Assembly (NCBI RefSeq): GCF_000972845.2
Contig: NC_040032.1
Coordinates: forward strand, 3,429,073 to 3,493,072
Reading direction: 5' to 3'
From: Larimichthys crocea
Lineage: Eukaryota > Chordata > Actinopteri > Sciaenidae
DNA length: 64,000 nt
Shown piece by piece: positions 25,501-39,894 of this stretch (position 1 is its first letter; each line of letters starts with the position of its first letter). A model generated the notes under the pieces. It did no database searches, had not been told where the DNA came from, and saw only the letters and a program-made list of their open reading frames with translations. The translations under genes were made by a program, and so were the position numbers.

Positions 25501-27774
25501 TCACATTATTGCAAGAGACTGGCGGTAATATGTTAAAGACGACTGCAGTTATTTTAATTTCATGAAGACGGAATTCTCCAACTTTGATATGCCTAATTTA
25601 TCAGCATGACAGTGAGTGACCTTGACCAAGGTTAGTTAGCCTGTGAGTTAGTTAACAGTGAGTTTCAGTGAATCTTTCCTCTATTAGGAAGCAGTGACTG
25701 CAGTAACAGCCTAAAAACTCCCAAATGTGTCTATGATAGTGCATCTATCTGTCTATCATAGCTGTGTGCTGCACCAGGGTTCTAATATATGCCCAGAAAA
25801 AGGAAAAAACTTTTAGTCGAAAATAAAACCCCACATAAATATATTACAAAAGTCAGTTTTTGTGGTCTGTGAATGAGATTCATAAATAAGTATCCATGTT
25901 CTTATGTGAACTGTTTCCCAATGTTAATTTTAATAAAATAAATACATTAAAAAAAAAAAAAAAATTTCCCAACCTTCAGACCTCACACTTTAATGCACTT
26001 TTTAAACCTTGGCATACACAGAAAATGTTCTTGAAACATTCAAACAAACATTCTATAATGTATTGGGAGAGCTGTGCTGGGTTTGTGTGGAATGATCTCA
26101 GAGCGGAGAGAGATGTAAGGAGACAGATGGCTTGGTTGTTTACAGAACTCCGCAAGAAGTGTCATAACTTAGTATCTCATTACAATGATCCTTTCACTGA
26201 TTTGAGATAAAGTCTCACTGATGCAAGACACGTAAGCTGTCTCAGACACTGTTGCCCTCCCCCGCCCCCCCTCCAAGCAGTTTCTCCTCCGCCCAGTAGA
26301 TGGAAGCAAAGCCACACAAACCCAAATTGAGAAGATTTAAAAAAGAAAAAGAAAAAAGTTGGGTGTGAGTTTCTCCAGATGGTGACTGGCAAGCAGGAGC
26401 TCCTCTGTCCTTCTTTTCCCAAGCAGGCAGACAGGTCCTTTCAACTCTCTTCAATCAAGTTTCCATAAAGGCAAAAAGAGACCCTAGTGCTCCGTACAGT
26501 GGGGGCTTTACGGGTGCTTCGCTCCAAAGTGACAGTGATACAGCGGTCTGAGATCCAAGCAACCTGCATCTCGACAGGGAGAGCGGGAGTGGAAAGAAAA
26601 ATAATACTCTAAAGTGTGGAAAGTGAGGAGGAGGGCGTTGGCATGAAGAAACTATGAATTTGATTACCAAATGCAGTTTACAAGAGACCCCAAGGTCTGA
26701 AAAACGCAAATGAAATAAAGGCAGATGGTTGACTCAGGGGTTTCTGTACGTCTCTATCTACCAGCACTTGATCCAACTTTGAACCTGCAGTTTTTTAGCC
26801 TTGAGTGGATGTAATACTGGCTGCATCTCTCTCTCTAATTAATGCTCAGATATGTGAACCCAGGATTAGATCAGGCCAGGGAAATCAATAGCTGACAGAA
26901 CAGAAAAAAAAAGTAGGAGGAGAGCAATAAGCAAGCTGTCACATTTTAATCAGGGTGGGTGAAGTTCACAAATAATAGCAACGGTACCCCTTTTGAGGTC
27001 GAGTGTGTTTCTGAGTCTGTTGCATGCATGTATGTACAGGCAATGTGTGAGGAAGAGTTGAGGGTAGCTTATAATATCTGTGGGAGAGGTTGGACCCCGA
27101 AGTTCCCACAGAAGGACCAACTGATCCCTGAAAGTCTTGGAGGCATGCACAGCTATACAAGAGTGCAGCATCAGCGGCAGCAGTCGTGGGAATCGAAGCT
27201 CCCTTGCAGCATGTTTTCACGAACTGACCTCAAATGGAAAACATCACACGATTCCCCGTACATTTCACCAGTGTGCTGAATACTGCAAATGAGAACGTGT
27301 GAATAAGAGAATCCAGAACAGTTTGCCAAAAAAAAAAATAAATACTTGTGCTTAACAAAAATCTACTCTTGAACTTTAATGAGAAAAACACTGAGGCAGC
27401 AGCGACTCATATTAGTGTTTATCTTGGGGGCAGAAGCTTGTGTTCCAGTGATCTTACATTGATAGTTCTGGTATATAGCAGAAGTGCTCTGGTTAGGCTT
27501 CAACAATAGCTGTAATAGACTGAACAGTGAGAAAGTGAATTATTGTTGAACTATATTGTTGTTGTTTTTTTCATTATTATTTGCAGTCATATTGTGATGC
27601 ACTGCGTAATAAATTCTCAGTCAGCACACCACCTTCCCAGGTGTTTATACATTTAGCCTATTGTTAAAACACAACTTGTTCAAACATTTTCACCGTAAAG
27701 GTACTGGTTATAGACGGCAAGCTACAAAAGTGTTAAAAGACTTTATTAGGTACATCGAGCTACACAACCCTGCA
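16551..27774. other. long gene-free stretch
   Basis: No gene is supported. Seen here: an exon-like minus-strand segment at 17536-17606, a 14-base poly-T run near 18403-18416, an (AGCC)4 run near 19955-19974, a slightly CpG-richer stretch with overlapping open frames at 21.3-21.8 kb, a poly-A run at about 25949-25964, and a C-rich patch near 26256-26276. Frames such as 21300-21656 (118 codons, plus strand) begin with a hydrophobic segment but show no family motif. I regard them as chance. Confidence 0.5.
17536..17606 (-). other. exon-like open segment with strong donor
   Basis: On the minus strand a 71-base segment ends at TCTG followed by GTAAGT, a near-consensus donor, and is preceded by ATATCCCAG. 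It is open in one frame and reads INSEENSLNRLLASTIRNL, which is protein-like. The frame also stays open about 80 codons beyond the donor. The pyrimidine tract before the acceptor is poor and no partner exon was found. It could be an exon, a conserved element or chance. Confidence 0.2.
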
Positions 27775-28062
27775 ATGAAACCTACCACAGCAAGAAGGTT
27801 CCTGGTTTGACTTTCTGTGTGGAGTTTGCATGTATGTACATGCATGTATCTGCATAGGTTCTCTTCCCTTACTACAGCTTCCTCCCACAGTGTAAAGACA
27901 TGCACTTAATGGGTTAATTGGTTGTTCTAAATTACCCGTAGACATGGGTGATTGTTTGTCTCTGTATGTCAGTCCTGTGATGAACTGCTGACTTGTCCAG
28001 GGTGCCCAATCCCAGCCGGGATAGACTCCAGCCCCCTGTGACCCTGAAAAGGATACGTAAGC
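27775..28062 (+). repeat. dispersed fish repeat, longer copy 2
   Basis: Ordered blocks ACCACAGCAAGAAGGTTCCTG, TGTGTGGAGTTTGCATGTA, CTTCCTCCCACAGTGTAAAG, GACATGCACTTAATGGGTTA, CTAAATTACCCGTAGACATG, TGTCCAGGGTGCCC, GCCGGGATAGACTCCAGCC and GTGACCCTGAAAAGGATA. I recognise this arrangement as an extremely common fish repeat whose right end normally runs into GGATAAGCGG-type sequence. The copy is nearly complete in order but mutated. A fragment of the same family lies at about 2895-3015. The class is probably LINE/SINE-derived; I do not assign the clade. Confidence 0.75.
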
Positions 28063-31000
28063 CTAAAGATCAAATTGAACCCCAGTTGGGCAATTGTGAT
28101 TGTTGTTGTGGATTATCTTAACCACGTCTGATCACTACTCTGTCTACACTGTCTTTTCACCAATGGAACCTCCTGTAGATCAAGTACTGTACCTGATGAC
28201 CTCCTAGGAAAGCTTGTGCTTCAGCCAACTCTGACCCTGCTCCATCATGTCCTTTATCTCAGTACCTGTCCTGACTGAGCTCCTGCACTTCAGCAGTCCA
28301 CTCGCTTACAGACAGCAACCTGGCATACCTTCAGATACTCCAAACAACTGTCCCATTATTGATTCTGTTATTACCCATGGCGGGAACACGTAATTTCTCG
28401 TCAGCAGTCAAAGCCATTAAAGCGAAACCTGATCCATACACAGTGAACTTTCAGCTATAGGAAAACTATTCAGCCTTTCCCACAGACTGTACATCTCACT
28501 AAGATGGTCCTTTGGTCCAAAATCTAATCACATTTTATTAAGTTATTCAATTTCAGTGATTTTATTTTAAGCCACAGTGTCTTATTGGATAAGACCAATT
28601 GGTTTTATGAGTTTTTCCCTTTCAAAACAGCTACACTAACTCTTCCTATAGCACAGGTTTAAGTTTTCGTTAATAATTTTAATATTGGACTTTTTCCTAC
28701 AGATAACAGTGACATAAATGTGCATAGACAAAATAAAAAAAAACGTTACCTAAGTTAGTGTGTCTTATAGTGTATCTTCATAAATTTACATTTCATTGTA
28801 TATTTTATTGCCCTATTCGTGAACCAACCACTGCAGTTTCTATTGAATCTTAGCCAACAAATATCTCAAAGTACATGGCTAAAATAAACCTAAAAATATA
28901 AAGAATATTCCAATTAGTTTTTGGTAGCATTTGTTCCTGTGTGTGGCTCAAAGTCTTGTGCTCTTCTTTGCTCTGTATTCATTACTGTCAACTCCATTCC
29001 TAAGGGGAAGCACTGCTTTTTACAATTAGCTTGCTAAGCGGTGTTCTTCCATTTACCATGGTTTAATGCAAGCCAACACAGGCAGCAGGACCCCTCAGGA
29101 CATGGTTCCCTAAGGCAGAACGTTCTGCTGGAAAGACAACGGTGCACTTTTACATCAAAGATTTACATTGATTTTTGGAAAGGTTTGCAAAGCAAATGAT
29201 GGCGTATTTAAATGCAAGGAAGTAGCTTAGTGAGATGGAAAGTTAAGGTCAAGTAGCTGAGAGTGAACGAAAATGCCCTTTGTCATACATAGTGTTTACT
29301 GAAATAGCACAACTCTCAAGAGCTTTTTAGTTTTAAAAAATGTAGCTGAATGTGATTAAAACATAAAACCCCCTCACGTCAGCAATTGGCAAAGCATTGC
29401 TCAGGCCTTCTGATGTTGGAACAGGCAACAAAATTAGTCTCAAGTTAATGTATTTACACTAAATGAGTACAGCTGTATACATGAGTCATGTCTGAGGTGC
29501 AATGTTCACTGCGACAGTGACTCATTTTAGCAGATGTACTGTTGCTGTAGAGTATGATGCGACTGCAAGCTTTACAGACTCCTGTAGCTGCAGCTCAAGC
29601 ACTACTGCAGATAATCTGTCCACTGTGTGAACGCACACACACTGCCTCAGTCAAGTTACACTATTTTAAAATGAGATGCAGTACATGTGTGCAAATAAGA
29701 GAGTCTAAGCACGTGCTAGAGTTTTATTTTTGGAGTGGATAATATGCTGTGTGAACTGTCAGTCCACTGTAGGTGCTACTGTGCAACCTACAGCCCAGGA
29801 AGAGGGGAGGAGAAGGAGAAACAAATGCTGGGAAAAGGAATCAGGATGTAATAAATAAAATAAATCATCAATCCACATGGGTATTGTTTTTCTGCAGAAC
29901 TAGGCAAGAGTAACACACAACTAAAATTAAATTTGCTTTAAAAGTTACCAAACCAGTGAGACTAAACCAAGGTGCCTTGGTGCACGATTCTGCAGGCTGC
30001 AGTTCATTTTGACACTTGGAAAAATAGATGGAAATGAAAGGTAGAGATTGTGGGAATGGAAACAGAATGAAAATAGAGCATGAGTGTGGGAATAAATGAA
30101 AATGAAATGGAGTGCAGTCCTCTTGCTGTAAATGTTGGTGCTTGATCAAGGCAAGACTCACCGACTCATTGAAACTCATGTCACTCATTACTGTGGATGA
30201 TAAGTGGAGCTAAGCAAAATTACAGTGATAGCAATGACACTACTGATATACAACCATTTGTTATACCGGTATGTCAGTTTAAACAAATTTAATAGTAATT
30301 TGTTGTCCCCAGAAGAAAAATAGACACTGCAACATCGTAGGAAGTCGTCTCATGCATGAATTCCTAAACAAGGAGCATTGGACAGGAACTAGTGTTTGTA
30401 GGGGTCTGATGGTGGTTGTACAATGAGATCACATTTAGTGCATGTTTGAGACACAACCCAGCCATAAATGGGAGAACCTTAGGAGAATTGAAAGGAAGAG
30501 AAAAAAAAAATCTTTGTGAATAAATACAGCCACAGGGAGGTGTTTAATAGATATTTTCATGCCAAATTTGAATTAACGACAGTGGAGTTATTTAAATTTT
30601 TTTATGATCCGCTCCTAAAATGCAAAATAAAATACTACAATTACAACAAGATAAGGTACAACTACTACAATGTTGGCTTAAAAATCAGAAGCAGAAAGTT
30701 GTTTGAACGTTGAAGTTATTAAAAGTACACAGGAAAAAGTTTGGTTTGAGTTAAAAGGCCCAGAGGAAAAGGAGCAGTGGGGAGAGGAAATGAAAAAGTA
30801 AGCGAGGAAATGGATGGCAGGACATTAAAGAAGAGTAAGAAGACAAATATAGGTAAGGAGTACCAAAGGAAGGAGGCCAACAGTGTGTCTCCAGATTTTT
30901 GCCATGAGATATTTATTTAAAGAATGTTGTGATGTGATAGTGACGCCTCTTGTAAGTGAAGAATGATGCATTCAAATGAAGTGAATGATCCATAAAGATT

Positions 31001-34000
31001 ATGTCTGCACTCCATTCTGTCTTCTATCACTGGCAGTTCTTCCTCCTGCTTAATGCTGAATTGTATCTCTCCACTTTCCTCCCAGCGTCCCTTCTCTTTA
31101 TCTACTATACAAGGAGTTCGTGTCCAGTCCAGCGTACAGGTTTAAACCGGCCTGATTTTGTGCAAACCAACTGAACCGGCATTTGTCATTACAAGCCGCT
31201 CTCAGCAATGTCAACCCTCAGCGGGTGGTTGCTACAATACTTTCAGCTGTGTACTGTCCACTCTAAGTCGCAAGAATTGCAACTACAGTCTCAATCATGG
31301 CTCTCACCTTGTGATAAAATTCAGTATTACTTTCTTTGGCGTTTTGACTTTTTTTTTTTTTACATCAGCTTTAACCCTGTTACCGCCTCACATTGCCTTC
31401 ACCCTGTGGCTCCTTAGTCTTGGACTCTCTTCAATCGCCTCTTCTTTCTTCTTACTTTGTACACACTCACTTTAATTGTACACTCATCACATGGATTGTC
31501 AGAGAAGAAATGGGCAGACAGAAAGACTTAAGGTCTGCTGTCTGTAGGATACTGTCACAGCTTTCAATCTCTTTCTCAGGATGGATCAATAAACTTCACA
31601 ACCAGGACTCAAGTTGACCCAGCCAAGCAAGAGAAACAATTCAAGAAGGCTAAGGGATGTCAACATTTTAACTTTGTGATTTTGACAACCTGCACATGGC
31701 CTTTCTTGTGTTGATAAAAGCAGTCTGTGTGAACACCAGTAAGAAAGAGTGTCTTAAACATGCATCATTCTAGAAGTTAAGTAGTGCACCATTTTCTGTG
31801 GCTCCATGCATATATTGAGTGAGCTTTTTTGGCCTGTTGTGCCAGTGAGCAAAACTCTCCATATACTGTACTGTAGTTTACTGCGTCCATTTATTTTATG
31901 GTCTATGAAACAAAACTAATAAAACACTCATTAGGTGTATTAGAAATGAGTCACCGTACCCTTCTGAATCTCTGCTAAGTCAGCACTCTCTTCATCAACT
32001 GAAGCCACACCTCTTTTTACATCTTCTGCCAACTTGAAATCAATCAATCAATCAACTGGAGGAATCCTGAGCCTGGATCAGGCAACATATCCTGTTGTCT
32101 TTGCTGCGAGTGAGTAAATGCACAATGCCAACAACCATCATTTGTAGTCATCAATCAAAAGAGATTTATAATTTTTCCCCATCCAGTCCAGACATATTGT
32201 TAGAAGCCTGACGTTAAGAGGATTTGTATTTTTCTATTTAAAGAAAATTTTTTTTGTAAATCCAAATAACAACTGACTGTTATATCTTTTATTTTATTCA
32301 ATCAAAGGACCAGCTAACATACCAAAATATATAGAAAAATGAATAGATAATAACCAACCAAATACTGCTGTAAATGAACTAATGAAACATGAAAAAACAT
32401 CCAGTACAGGTGTAATGGAGGAGATTAGATATCAGAATATGTCTGATAAATAATTAAGAACAGAGACAAGATAAGCAACCAACCATCCAAACAATGAATC
32501 AAGCAAGCAAAGATAAAAAATAATCAACCAATCAAATACACAAATAACCAACTAATCACCAAAGGTAGTAACCGATAAATCCCAGAATAACAATGCAGTT
32601 ACAGACTTTATTTTCAAGGAAAGGCACTAGTGGGATTCTTAAAATGAGTTACTCTCTTCGTCATGCTGTCTGTGATTGGACGTGATAAAGGAACCTGTGG
32701 GAGACATAATTCTTCATCGATTTCTGGGGAAAAAATCTATCTTTGCCCCCTTCTGTGGTGGTCAGATTAGTATTAGCTACGAAACCGAGGTCTTCAGGGT
32801 CTTGCCCAAGGACTCTTCTGCAGGGAGAGTTTGTTCAAGATTGTGGTGGAGTTTAGTCAGGTCCAACAAAATGCTGGCGGATGACATGTTTATGCTGTAA
32901 ACAAGTGCCAAACATGAGGTGATTAGTTACATTTGCTAGAGACTGCTCGGTGCCAAATTGCTTGGAGAGAAAACAAATGTCCCCGAGATAGGGCCAAGAA
33001 AAAGTCAACTCACCCTGCTGCTGATTCAGCATTGCCCCTGCAGTTTGAGATGTCCTCACACCTTTGGCTAGCCATCAATCAATACATATTTCCATCATTG
33101 TTTGAACAGCCCTACAGTTTAATCACCCAGCTTTGATTTCTGCAAAGAGCCTCTTTTTAGTGGTGCATTGATCAGCTGTTTTGGACTCAGTCTTGCTTGA
33201 GCCAATTTCAGCCTCTGCCCCCAAAACAGAGACAATGAGACAAGGACAAGAAAAATGAAGAATTTCAGTCCCAACAGAAGACATTTACTGTCTCCTGACA
33301 AATATTCTTGTAAACTGTGTACTCCTGTGAAAGTACAACTGAATACTTTGAGTCTTCTGGCTTGCGTAAAAGTTCAGTAAATGGCTTTCAAAAACATTTT
33401 GAACTACTATTTTCCGCACTGTGGAACCGGATACAATAAAATATTGAGATTTGGAATATGTGCACAAGTGGAGTTTTACAAACTCAAAAGAAAACGTCAG
33501 TGTGGATCAAATCTCCTTCTAATTTACATCCACATTATATCCGTATAAAGTACCTAAATTCTGCACCAAAGAAACAACCTTTTTTCTGGTGTCATGCTTT
33601 TCGTTTCACTTAATTTATTTCACCTTTTTGCATGCATACATTTTATTTTAGCTCTCAAACATCTTTAATCTTCTGTGAAGTTAAGCCTTGTGGAAATACT
33701 GTGTTTTTCCAATTTCTTTATGCGACTCGATATTCTCATGTTTATCTCTTCGTACGGAAGGGAAAAGATATCAAGATATAAATAATCCTAGGTTAAAATA
33801 ATTTAAACATTTTGTGTTTCTTCAGAGATGAAACATACGCTTTTATTTTTGACATGTTGAATTACATCATGGTTTTTTTGAAGGCCCTGGCAAACTATCT
33901 CATCCTATTGATCATATTGATCATATCAGACAATGCTTATGTATTGTTTTGGAGGACAACAAACCTGAGTTTTATTTCAGCAGCATTATTAGCATGCTGC

Positions 34001-37000
34001 ATATAAAATTGGTAAATAAAATACTTTTTGAAGTAAATTGCTACAAGCAGTTCCTGCTCATCAAGCTAGTGCTTTATGAATGATAGAAATATACAGGATA
34101 TGTGCTGTCCTCTACTGACTTACAATATTTCCATCAAGTTGTGGCAACACATTGGTAATTATGAGTTTTTCACCTTTGACCCTTTGAGACTGCTGTAGTT
34201 GATCAGTGTTGACGCTGCAGAGTAGCAGATTGCGTTAGCAATGTAAAGTTGGTGTTTCCACAGAGCAAATGTAACATTATGCTCGTTAAGTTTAAGCACA
34301 TGTTTTATGTTCAGCATGTGAAGTAAAATGGATCATTTGTTACCACGATTGTGATACTATGAGTTTATGACAATTCCCATTTCTATTAGCACTGAGCAAA
34401 TGGACTGAGTGCTATTATGATACTTCAGTAAGATCCCCCACCCACCACCTACTGGTTATGAGGCTACTAACAAGTCATGTTACTGTCAGGCAGCTGCATT
34501 TTCAAATGTTAGCCAACAACCTTACCTTTTGTCCACTTTTCCATGCATACTGCATATATTGTATGTTGTCAAATCCAAAATGTTTCCACATTTTCTAGAT
34601 GGTTTGGTGTCAGAGTTATCTGTTGTGTTTATTACTGAGGAAGACAGCAATAGTTTTACTGAGAGTACAACAGGGCAAGCAATAGACAAAAGTAACAATG
34701 CATTTTATAAACGCCCCCCACTGGATCACAATACGCAGCCTGTTGTGCTTATAGACTGTGAATTTTAAATGTGAACACATCATTGCAGTCTGAATATCTA
34801 CATTTTTAAAAACGGCAGTTCAAGTTTTGATGTCAATAAAAAGTTAGAACTCTTGGGTTTACCACTTTTTGATGTAGACGTGTTGTCGACCCAGTTAAGC
34901 ACACATACATACAGAGGTAGACCCAACACATGCTGTGTATTTTCAATATTTTTCCACAAGCATGTTCATCTACGCAGTCTAGAAGCCTCTCTCACCAAAA
35001 GTCGAATGGCCTTCTTAATTAATTGGACTCAAACACTATAATTGGTTAGATGTCACTGCCATGTGAGGCTAGCAGACCCTAAAGACATTCCCAGTAGTGA
35101 CAATGAATTATCCATTAAGGGTACATCAGTGCTGCTCACTCTACAACCCTCAGTTACTGCTGAGTCTAATGGCCATTTGGCTGCAGTGGAGGACGGACTC
35201 GGACAACTGCTGCTGCCGATGACAGTTTAATCAAATGCTGAATAAAGCTCGGGTGGGGGGGGGTTCTTTTCTCTGCGTGAAAATGTGTTCATGTCATAAT
35301 GAAGTGTAGTGTATGTGTATTGTAAGTTTCATGGTTAAGAATGTGTACGTCCGTTTATTACACGCTAGACATGAAGTGTTGAGGTCTTGCTGACCTAGAG
35401 TTGCAGTTCTTATTTATTCCTCTCATTAGTAAACTTCATGGGAGGAAAAAATGTCATTAATCTGTTGAATCCCATTGTTCCCATCCTATTCCCAAGAGAC
35501 ATCTCTGCAGAGTTGTATTCTTCTGGTTATGTGTAAGCATAATAACAGTATAGCTAAAGGAACCTGTTAGAAGGTGCAGAGCTCTAATAGGAGAACAAGC
35601 TGCTGAAATACTACCTTGCTAAGTAGTAGTAGTATTACTTATTTGTCTTCATCTTATTGCCCCATGCCAACAACTGCTGTTAAGTGTGGCAAGCTCTCCT
35701 TTTTGTGTAGGTTATGGAGGACAAGTGTGTGTGTGTGCATCAACATGTGCATATTTGTGTGCGTTGTGTTAAGAATTACAAATTATGAGTCACTATGGGT
35801 GTTGACATGTTGTGATATGGTTGATTTATTGGCTGTAGCTTTGATGAATGCTTAAAGGCACAAAGTCGTTAAGATGGTGCAAGTGTGATAGGAAAAAAGG
35901 ACAGAAAACAGTGACAACGTTATTATAGATAGATGGCCTGTTTCCAACCTTCCTTTGACTTCTGATGACTTACATGGCGCTCTCACAGCTTGGGACCCCG
36001 GACACCATGAATCTGTCCATGAATCTGTCTCTATTCAAGGGTTTTTATACCCAAATATGCTTGTGTTTCTAAGAGGGATGGGCTTTTTAATTAATACCAA
36101 AAGTGAGTATTCTCACAGAAAACATGCATGAACTGAGTCTGAAATGAACAACCAAGTGAAAAGGTGAACTGCAAAGGCTGAGATTAGCGGACATCCACAA
36201 ATATTAAGATGTAGCAATCATTCTGTTCAATGCTTCTCAGATGAGCCTTCCCCACTTTCCTCATACATGGGATCTCCAACCATTGTTGTTGAGAACCAGA
36301 ACATCTCTGCCTTGGTAACATTACAAGGGTGCTTGCTAACACTGCAAATTAGGTGTTGATCAGGTGCCTTTTTATATGTTGTGTGCGTTAATTTCATTAA
36401 CTTTTTAAAAATATTTCCAACAGTAACTTCTATGCCTGGTCGCCATTCTGTCTTTATATTTAGATGAGTGATGTTTGACTGAAAGAGTTGAAAATCCTTA
36501 GTTTATAACTGTACAAGTAATGCAGTGGTATCCAAATTGCATTGCATATGCTCATTGAAGAGAAATTGGCAAACTCAGGTTCTGCACAAATGTTGACTGA
36601 CTTGATTGACACTCGCCACAGTGGATACTGGACCTCTCAGTCAGGTAGACCCACTTCGTTCCTTATTGTGTTCCCTGTAGTAGACGTGTACATATACTTA
36701 TGCTCTTTGAGTATTTTTCAGAAACTCTATTTGGCAAAGCATCAAGGAGCACTCCAGCTTTTATCTGCCTCTGTCAGTCTGATGCATTTGACATGGACAT
36801 GTTTGCTGATGGAAAGAAAGTTGGAAGTAAACTCAGGAAATAATTACTTGCCTGTATCCACTTTCTCAGTGAAATGAAGTGTGGGTTTATGTACTTTTTT
36901 TATTTGTCTGCAGGTGCTTTGACCTAGATCTTGCCCGTCTTACTGGTGGTTGCTTGTAATGTTAATGACACAGAAATGTTCCTGTTTGCTCTTCTCTGGA

Positions 37001-39640
37001 CAAGCATGTCAGCTACTGTAATTGCTTAAAATGCAAATGTTGATAAGTTTATGTAAACAAGTCAGGTGTCTCACCAGTGTATCCAATTAAAGTGATATGC
37101 TCTACCATGAGCTATTTTTGGTGGTATAGTGGTGCCTGGAGAAGTAGCTATGCTCTTAATTTATGCCCCAAATGTTTTTTTTATACTGCCTGTCCAGCAG
37201 GATAAACGCCTGTGTTATAAACCGTGACATTTAAGACTTCACTTGAATATTTGGCTCACTCAGAAATGGGCCAGTATTATTTGCACATTGTTATTTAACC
37301 TCTGGTGCTTGACTTCGGGGAGTTGCAATCAATACTGGCCCGCAGATCACTATACATTTCTGCATTTTGAGTTCCTTATTCCTTACTCTATTCACTCTAG
37401 AAATTGGATAGCTATGTCATGCCTTCACCATCCTAGGAAAATAATGAATTTTGCAGATGTGTGATGCACAATAAAAGGGATTTAGTAGTGGGTATACCCA
37501 ACGTTGACTGAAAAATAAGTTGGAATACTCATGGATATATACTGTAAAGAGAACGTATACAGCATTGGAAAGCTTCTTATGAAAGCTGCTCAGTGACGCA
37601 TGAAGCCAAAAAAGTTAGTGTTCTGTGCATAAAACTAATCACGCAGTTCTTCTATCTAGACTATGCAGAGGTTAATGGACCAAATTCTGATTTGGTCATT
37701 TTGTAGTGGTTGTGACACTCAAAAAAATGTATCCAGTGTTTCACAGCCGCATCTTTCACAATGTAATATTTTGCTTTATACCTGCACATTACACATTGGT
37801 AGTAAAATGTTCTCTCCTCCCTTCAAACTGAAAGATAAATAAGCATGTTTTAGTTCATGGACAACTAAATACATATCTCTTTTCTCTGTATCATGGCTCA
37901 TTTTTCATTTCCTTACAAAGGTAGTATTTTTCTTACAGAAAGATAATCACACAGAGCATTGTGTCATAGATTTAGGACTTGGGTGTTAGCATCTTTCCCT
38001 CCTATTTCTAGTCTCAGCCTCCCCTGCTCCTTCTCCCTCATGCCCCTACTCTCACCTCTGCCCGCCTGTTCCCTCCCTGCTCACTGCTTACGCTGCCCTC
38101 TCCCAAAGGGTAATGAGTTTAATTAAAACACTTAAACTCCACAGGTCACGACAGAGAGGAGACTGAGAGATGGCTGAGATAAAATGCTTACGCAAATTCC
38201 TCTCTCTACTTCTCTCTCACACACATCTTTGCTTTTCTGTGGGGTTAAACTACTCAGCCTCTTGTCTGACTCATAACCACGAGGTTAATCACAGCATCAG
38301 GAGACGTGTCAGTCCTTTGTCAGTCTGTCACAGAGTCACTGAACTCCCAGGAGCTCTTAATGGCTGACTCTGGACTCTGGTACTGAAGAATTTGCCCCCA
38401 GTCCTTCTGTCTGCCCTGTCATGATGGTACCTAAAATGTTGTAATAGTTTGTTGAAGGAGTGTTGATTCTGCTTACCTAACCCTTTGGTTTCACGCTTGT
38501 GTGATTTCTGAATTTACCTTTTTTTTCCCTTTGCAGGAGAAAATATGATTATTATAATTACATTTATTTAATTTCTGCTCATTTGTCACAGTGTTTTCGG
38601 TCATTTCTGGGCAAACTGTAAATGTAAATGTGCCAGCATTTAAGGACTCCAGTTGAATGAAGCATGCTAAGCAATATGCCATCACTGTAACTGTTTTGAG
38701 CAGGGGATTTCATATTTTTAACATTAACTGTCCAAGCTGTAATTTCAGCAAACTGTAACCTTCAGTGTTTTCTACTGATGTGAAATGTAAAAGAAAGCAA
38801 TGGGAGTAGTAGCGGGCTCAAGAAAGCAAAAGAATCTGTGGCACTTTGTCCTTTGCTTTTATATTGTAAAGAACTTTGCAGCCTTGCAAGACCTTAGAGT
38901 TTATAGAGAACAATATATAAAAAGTATTTATAACAAAACTAAACATTTTTCAATTCAGAAAGAGGACCAAACATCTTTTTGAATGGTCCATCTAATGTTG
39001 GAACTCATTAACATTGTTCTGGAGGCTTCTAACTAAAGACACTTTGATGGATTTTCGTGTCATTTTCACCCATTACTCTGTGTGTATACACTGTTGTATG
39101 TATTCACAGATCTCATTTCTGGGCTTATTGAGACCTTTTTAAGATGATGAGCTCCAAATTGACAAAATGAATCTAAATAGAACATAGCAGTTGGTACTTG
39201 AAGTTTCTCATTCATTTCACCCCTTCACTTTATCAGCTTGTCCACAGGAATCTCGGCCACTACAAACCTCTTGCCTACTGTTAATCTACTTATGTCACAT
39301 TGTGCATGGTGGAAAGATGTACCAAACTTTGGTAATTGTCACATTTTCCATGTGTTTTTCTGTACCGTGAGGCTCACCACTGGAACACACCATTTGACAA
39401 GATCCCCGCTCTGTTTTTGTCTACTGCAAGCTCCATGTCTAACAGTGTAAAGATGTTTGGCTAAAGAGTGTCCCTTCTTGACGGTATACAACACGTGTCA
39501 CAATACAAATACATGCACGCATATGCCCCCTGCCTTTTGTACAAGAAGTGATAAAAGCCCAAACAGGCACATGCAAATGTACCGACATGACGTGCTTGTT
39601 AGCAGGTACATATCCAATCTCTATGCATATTCATTCAGCA
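28063..39640. other. long gene-free stretch
   Basis: No gene is supported. Seen here: TCAATCAATCAATCA at about 32039-32053, a purine-rich patch (about 30720-30885), a nine-G run near 35255-35263 shortly after an AATAAAG hexamer-like site, and a pyrimidine-rich patch (about 37995-38105). Open frames at 35042-35230 and 36542-36877 lack convincing splice partners or motifs. Confidence 0.5.
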
Positions 39641-39643
39641 TCA

Positions 39644-39685
39644 ACACACACACAGACACACTCACACACACAGACAGACACATTC
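39644..39685. repeat. imperfect CA/GACA microsatellite
   Basis: Interrupted CACA and CAGACA units. Low-complexity; the open frame across it is not considered coding. Confidence 0.8.
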
Positions 39686-39894
39686 ACTGTCACGTGAATC
39701 GGCATGTGAGTTCAGAGACACGGGAAGAGAAATGCAAATGCTCCTCTCTTCAAGTCAGTGACGTGTCATCCGTGGGGAGATGAATATGTGTGTGTGTGAG
39801 AGCGAAAGGGAGCGATTTAGAGAGGGAGATGGTGCTGATTCACTATGTATTCACTGTCTCCCCATGCCCTGATGCACTTCTCTGTGAAAGAACA

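Noticed and set aside
35042..35263. Open frame followed by AATAAAG, possibly a last exon with a polyadenylation signal
   Set aside because: The acceptor has no pyrimidine tract and no downstream GT-rich element beyond a G run; insufficient support.
36542..36960. Open frame with an acceptor near 36721 and a second acceptor near 36914
   Set aside because: The translations do not resemble known proteins and usable donors are absent or weak.
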